The notes under the pieces were generated by a model that searched no databases, was not told the origin of the DNA, and was given only the letters and a program-made list of their open reading frames with translations. Source: Anodontia alba (Eukaryota; Mollusca; Bivalvia; Lucinida; Lucinidae). From it: 64,000 nt of DNA. The DNA lies in NCBI GenBank assembly GCA_964016985.1, contig OZ024823.1:25198095-25262094 (forward strand), given 5' to 3'. Of this stretch, positions 55,901-61,900 are shown in pieces (within the stretch, counting starts at the first letter, position 1; each line of letters begins with the position of its first letter). The position numbers and the translations under genes were made by a program.

Positions 55901-58900
55901 ACGTCAACGTTCAATATCTCCTAGGAGAAGAACTAAATAAGCTTTAAGCTTCCGTTCTGATCCTAAATGTTTGTATTGTCTTCATTGTTATATCTGTACA
56001 CAAACTGAAATTCTGAATAAAATATGTTTAAACTAATATCTCCTCAACTATAAGGCCTACAACCATCAAACCTTGCATAGTGCTTCTCCTCAATGTACGG
56101 ACTCTGCAGGTACCTTGACTGGGTGACCTTGACCTATATTTCACGCTCCATTGACTTTTACACCTTTTAGGTCACCCTTCCATATGTCCTCAACTGTAAG
56201 GCCTTCAACCACCAAACCTTATATAGCACTTCTTCTCGATGTACTGACTCGACAGGTACCTTGACCTGGTGACATTGACCTATATTGTGCACTCCAGTGA
56301 CTTTGACACATTTTTATATTGATGTTCGGTATCTCCTCAAATATAAGACCTACAACCACTAAACCTTGCATAGTGCTTCACCTCATTGCCCTGGCTTGGC
56401 AGGTACCTTGACCCAGTGACCTTGACCTGTATTTGACACATTTTACGTTGATGTTTGATAACTCCTCAACTATAAGGCCTACAACCACCATACCTTGCAT
56501 TGTGCTTCTCCTTGATGTACTGAATTAGCAGGTACCTTGACCCATGACCTTGACCTATATTTCATGCTCCAGTGACTTTTACACATTTTACGTCAACGTT
56601 CCATTATCATTGGGCTGTATGATACGAAAAGTCAGTGCTGAAGATATAGCCATTAGAGGGAATGGGACTGGCCTGGAATATATGTGCCCCACTAGGCACT
56701 TTGTCTACATTTTTTTCAACCCAGTTTTCCAAGTAAGCACTGCTAAGAATGAAATAAACTTATTTAATAACCACATTCTGATTGAGGCTCCTGTGACTTT
56801 TGCGCCAGCCGGTGCGATGACGCCTTCCGCGGAATTCTTGTTAGACACAACAGTGATTAGTGAACTGTACTTGTTCAAATTTTAGATTTAGTATGGTAAG
56901 GAGTTGAGATGTCTGAATACTAAGGGTAATTACAGTAAAGTAAAAAACACAGAAATCAAATGATCAGTTATTAGCAAATCAGTAATGATGATCATTTTTA
57001 TGGAGTTTATCGATCATTTAATCGATTATCCGATTAATTGTGCCAGCTTTAGTAATATTACAATGTTTTTTCCAGCGATCTCTCCTGCAGATGTGAACTA
57101 CGCCGAAACACTAAGTGCCTTGAGATATGCTAACAGAGCTAAGAACATCATTAACAGACCCACTGTCAATGAAGTGAGTATTATTTGCATATAGCACTCT
57201 CTTCTTCATAGCCCTAGATAAGAGGGGGTATTAGGTACTTATTCTTCTTATTTCTTCATGAAAAGGTATGTTTTGGGTACTCATTAGAAGTGCCTTGGTG
57301 AGGCACTTCTGATGCATACCCACAACATATATTTTCATGGAGAAATAAGAAAAATATCAGAAATTTTTGGTTGAAAAAAAAAAAAAAAGCGCCTTATCTA
57401 GATCTGTGCTACTTGATCATAAGTTGTGATAATTCTCATGGACTTCTAAACTGAGCCATATTGCCTTTAACTCTTTCCCTGCTAGTGGCAACTTTTGTCG
57501 TCTGCTGATAACCTTTGCAAACAGTTTGGACCCAGATCAGCAAAAGATTAGCTGGACATTGGCGTACAGTAAAGATCCAGACTCTTTATTAACCCTTGTC
57601 ATGCTGAATAAATTAGGATGGCACACCCACTACTAATTTTCAGCCAATCAGATTACTTGATTCTGGATTTTGATACAAATTTACATATTTAATGACAAAC
57701 AGTGCAGATCCAGATCAGTTGGCTTCACCAGAAGCCAACTGATCTGGATCTACACTGTATGCAAAGGCAGGATATATCTGGGTTCAGCAGGACAAGGGTT
57801 AATCTTGTTATACAGATGTGCATGGTCAAACAGGGTAGATGCTGATCAAACTGTTCTTTGATCATGGTATACTCTACCATTCAGCCAGCATATTTCAAAC
57901 ACATTACTAGATAGTCAAATGAGCTTATTAAAATTTCAGGATAATTATGAGTGGTTACATTGTTTAAATGTGTAGCACTCTACATTTGCAGGTGCTCTAA
58001 AGTACTATAAACAAGAATGACAACTCTCTATTCTGGTGCTTGTTTTCACTTTTTAGTATGCAGATGTGGCATGAATTCAGCAAAGTTCTTTTTATTTTTA
58101 GGATCCTAATGTTAAGATTATCCGAGAGCTGAGAGAAGAAATTGACAGATTAAGAGCTATGATTGGAGGAAATATTGTAAGTTTTGTATCAGACCAGTTT
58201 TTAACCCATGTGTGCCTAGCATCCCATAAATGGGACAGACAAACATTGTAGACCCAGATCAGACACTGCAGAATGTGGCATCAGTGCAGGGTCTACACTG
58301 TTTGTGTTGATTACAGGCATTCCTCTTAAACATGGCAATAACAAAAACTGAATAGACACCCTTTAAACTGGAAATGGACTGGTCCAAAGGATCAGGTAGA
58401 AGAGCCCACTTGGCATAAATGAGTTAACCATAATTTGCTGCAGATGACAATTTTCAGGTTGCAAATGAGTGCTGTTTTTAGCTCACCTGAGCACCAAGTG
58501 CTCAAGGTGAGCTATTGTGATCGGTCAATGTCCATCGTCCATCGTGCATCATCGGGCGTCCGTCATGCATCATCCGGCATCCGGCGTGCGGCATCCGTCG
58601 TACTGCATCAACAATTTGCTTTAAAAGCCTACTCCTCGCATCGGGTGACTTGTAGATTAAAAATAGCTAAAACTGTTCTGATCCAAATCCAAGATGGTCG
58701 CCATTGGGGCCATCTTGAAAACCTGTTTTTTGCTTCTTCTCCTGAATCTAAAGGCCAATTGACTTGAAACCTGGTAGGAGGCATCGGGATGACTTGTAGA
58801 TAAAAAAAAACAATAGCTAAAATCGTTCCAATCTGAATTCCAAGATGGCCACCGTGGCCAAAAGGCCAATTGACTTGAAACTTGGTAGGAAGCATCGCAG

Positions 58901-61900
58901 TGGCTTGTAGATCAAAAATAGCTAAAATCGTCCCAATCAGAAATCCAAGATGACCGCCATGGCAGCCATCTTGAAAATCTATTTTTCGCTTCTTCTCGGG
59001 AACCGAAAGGCCAATTGACTTGAAACTTGGTAGGAAGCATCGGGGTGACATGTAGATTAAAAATAATTTAAATTTAAACCAATCGAAATCCAAGATGGCT
59101 GCCATGGTGGCCATCTTGAAAATCTATTTTTGCTTCTTCTCTTGAACCGAAAGGCCATTTGACTTGAAACTTGGTAGAAAGCATCAGTGTGTCGTGTAAA
59201 ACAAAAATAGCTAAAACTGTTTCAATTGGAAATCCAAGATGGCTGCCATCTTGAAAATCTATTTTTTGCTTCGTCTTCTGAACTGAAAGGCCAATTGACT
59301 TGAAACTTGGTAGGAAGCAACAGGGTGATTTGTAGATCAAAAATAGCTAAATCTTTTCGATAGGAAATCCAAGATGGCTGCCATGGCCGCCATCTTGAAA
59401 ATCTATATTTTGCTCCGAAAGGCCAATTGACTTGAAACTTGGTAGGAGCGTCGGGGTGACTTGTACATCAAAAATTGCTAAAATTGTTCAGATCTGAAAT
59501 CCATGATGGCTAGCATGGCGGCAATGTTTAAAGTCTATCTTTAGCTTCTTCTCTTGAACTAAATGGCCAATTGACTTGAAACTTGGTAGGAAGCATGAGG
59601 GTGACTTGTAGATAAAAAAGAGCTAAAATTGTTCTGATGGGAAATCCAAGATGGCCGCCATCTTAAAAATCTATTTTTCGCTTCTTCTCCTGAAACAAAA
59701 AGTTGATTGTCTTGAAACTTGATAAGTAGCATCGGGGTGACTAGTAGATCAAAATAGCTAAAATCATTCTGATTGGAAATCTAAGATGGCCACCATGGCT
59801 GCCATCTAAAAAATTTATTTTTCGCTTTTTGTCCTGAACCGAAAGGCCAACTGACTCCAAACTTGGTAGGAGGCATCTGGGTGACTTGTAGATAAAAAAG
59901 AGCTAAAATTGTTCCGATCAGAAATCCAAGATGGCGCCATGGCTGCTGTCTTGGAAATCTATTTTGCACTTCTTCTCCTGAACCGAAAGTCCAGTTTATC
60001 TGGTAATCAGGTGAACGATACAGGTACATCTTGGCCTTCTTGTTCCTCTGAACATATGGTTGTAGCTCCAGATATGAGTATTTAGAAAATTACTTTTGTT
60101 ATGTTTGCTACATTGAGGTGATTCACTCATTATACCCCCGACATACGAAGTATGTGGGGGTATATAGTTTTCGCTTTTCCGTTCGTCTGTTTGTCCGTTC
60201 GTTCGTACGTATGTTCGTTCGTTCGTTCGTTCGTACGTTCGTTCGTTCGTCTTTCCGTCACAGGGTCAAAGTTTTTGCGTTAAAGTTTATAAGACCTCAT
60301 ATTTTGAAGACCCTTTGATGGATTTTGTTCATATATGGCATGATGGTAGATATAGGTCTAAAGTTTTTATCAGCACCATCCCCACCCCGGGGTGACCTTG
60401 GGAACAAGGTCACGGACTTTGAATTTTCGTAAAAAAGTCACAGGGTCAAAGTTTTTGTGTTAAAGTTTATAAGACCTCATATTTTGATTTCATTCATATA
60501 TGGCATGATGGTAGATATAGGTCTAAAGTTTTTATCAGCACCATCCCCATCCCGGGCGTGACCTTGGGTCAAGGTCACGGACTTAGAATTTTCATTAAAA
60601 AAGTTAAAGTTTTTTGTGTTTAAGTTTAAATAGCTATATCATCAAGACCCTTGAGGAATTTCATTTATATTTGACATGTTGGTAGATGTCGGCCTAGCTT
60701 CTTACTCGGCATGCACCCTGGATGTGACCGAGGTCAAGGTCACGAACTTAGAATTTTCATATAAAAGTAAAAATTTTTGCGTTTAAGTTTATATTGCCAT
60801 ATCATCAAGACCTTTTATTAAATTTCATTATCCCCTAACTGAAAGGTTGAGCTGATATAGCTATCAGCAAGGAATCTGTTCGTCTGTCCGTCAGTCCGTT
60901 GAAGTATTATTCGTTCATACTTTATTTTTGTCTTAGGGTCAAAGTTTTTGCGTTAAATGTTATAAGAACTCATATTTTGAAGACCCTTTGATGGTTTTCA
61001 TTCATATTTGGCATGATGGTATATATAGGTCTTAGGTTTTTATCAGCACCATCCCCTCCCTGGGGGTGACCTTGGGGTCAAGGTCACAGACTTAGAATTT
61101 TCATAAAAAAGTCAAAGTTTTTTGTGTTTAAGTTTATATAGCTGTATCATCAAGACCTTGAGGAATTTCATTTATATTTTACATGTTGGTAGATATCGGC
61201 CTAGCGTCTTACTCCGCATGATCCCCACCCCGGGTGTGACCGAGGTCAAGGTCACAAACTTAGAATTTTCATATAAAAGTAAAAATTTTTGCATTTAAGT
61301 TTATATAGCCATATCATCAAGATCTTTTATTAAATTTCATTATCCCTTAACTGAAAGGTTGAGCGGATATAGCTATCAGAAAGAAATCTTTTTGTCTGTC
61401 CGTCCGTCCTTTGAAGCATTATTTGTTCATACTTTGTTCATATTTTGAAGACCTTTTGATGGAATTCATTCATATTTGGCATGATGGTAGATATAGGTCT
61501 AAAGTTTTTATTAGCACCATCCCCACCCCAGGGGTGACCTTGGGGTCAAGGTCATAGACTTAGAATTTTCATAAAAAAGTCAAAGTTTTTGTGTTTAAGT
61601 TTATATAGCTATACCATCAAGAACCTTTGAGGAATTTCATTTATATTTGACATGTTGGTAGATATAGGGTATGACCTTCAGGTCAAGGTCACAGACTTAG
61701 AAATTTCATATAAAAGTAAAAAAAAATTGCATCTAAGTTTATATAGCTATACCATAAGAACTTTTGTTGAATTTTATTATCCTCCTACAGAGAGGTTTAG
61801 GGGATAAAGCTATCAGCATGGAATTCATCCATCCTGCCATCTCCAGAGTCAAAGCTACATATTTTGAGCTCGTTAAAAACTGGCGGTAGCGCTCTTCGGG

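Larger units (their letters stand above)
54871..56841 (+). mobile_element. TAT-palindrome tandem-repeat element, intron 12
   Basis: 5' end TATCGCACCTGC with complement GCAGGGTGCGATATAGG; GTCCGTCCGTCCGTCC microsatellite; about three units of 160-170 bp with GACATTTATGTCAAAGTTAG (54950-55390); then a 146-bp array; 3' end GGTGCGATGACGCC and CGGAATTCTTG. No coding capacity. Confidence 0.82.
54764..56938 (+). mobile_element. HP-N MITE split by a tandem-repeat element
   Basis: The left half has GCCTGAGCAAACAGTGTAGA and the hairpin up to CTCATCCAGCTATTTT (54870); the right half resumes AGACACAACAGTGATTAG at 56843 and continues to TCTGAATACTAAGGGTAA. Confidence 0.82.
54622..57051. mobile_element. 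hAT-like MITE containing nested elements
   Basis: TAAGGCTGGC at the left and GCCAGCTTTA at the right are inverted ends, followed inside by AATCGATTA-type sequence. GTAATATT flanks both sides (54614-54621 and 57052-57059), an 8-bp target duplication as in hAT transposons. Its own sequence is only about 250 bp; the rest is nested insertions. Confidence 0.82.

Noticed and set aside
56544..56885. 113-residue plus-strand frame ending in the intron 12 nest
   Set aside because: It crosses the junction between the tandem-repeat element and HP-N, so the continuity is accidental.
58629..59340. Minus-strand frames of 70-161 residues with [17 protein letters not shown] repeats
   Set aside because: They read through the tandem units of the 58477-60044 element; nothing beyond the repeat supports coding.
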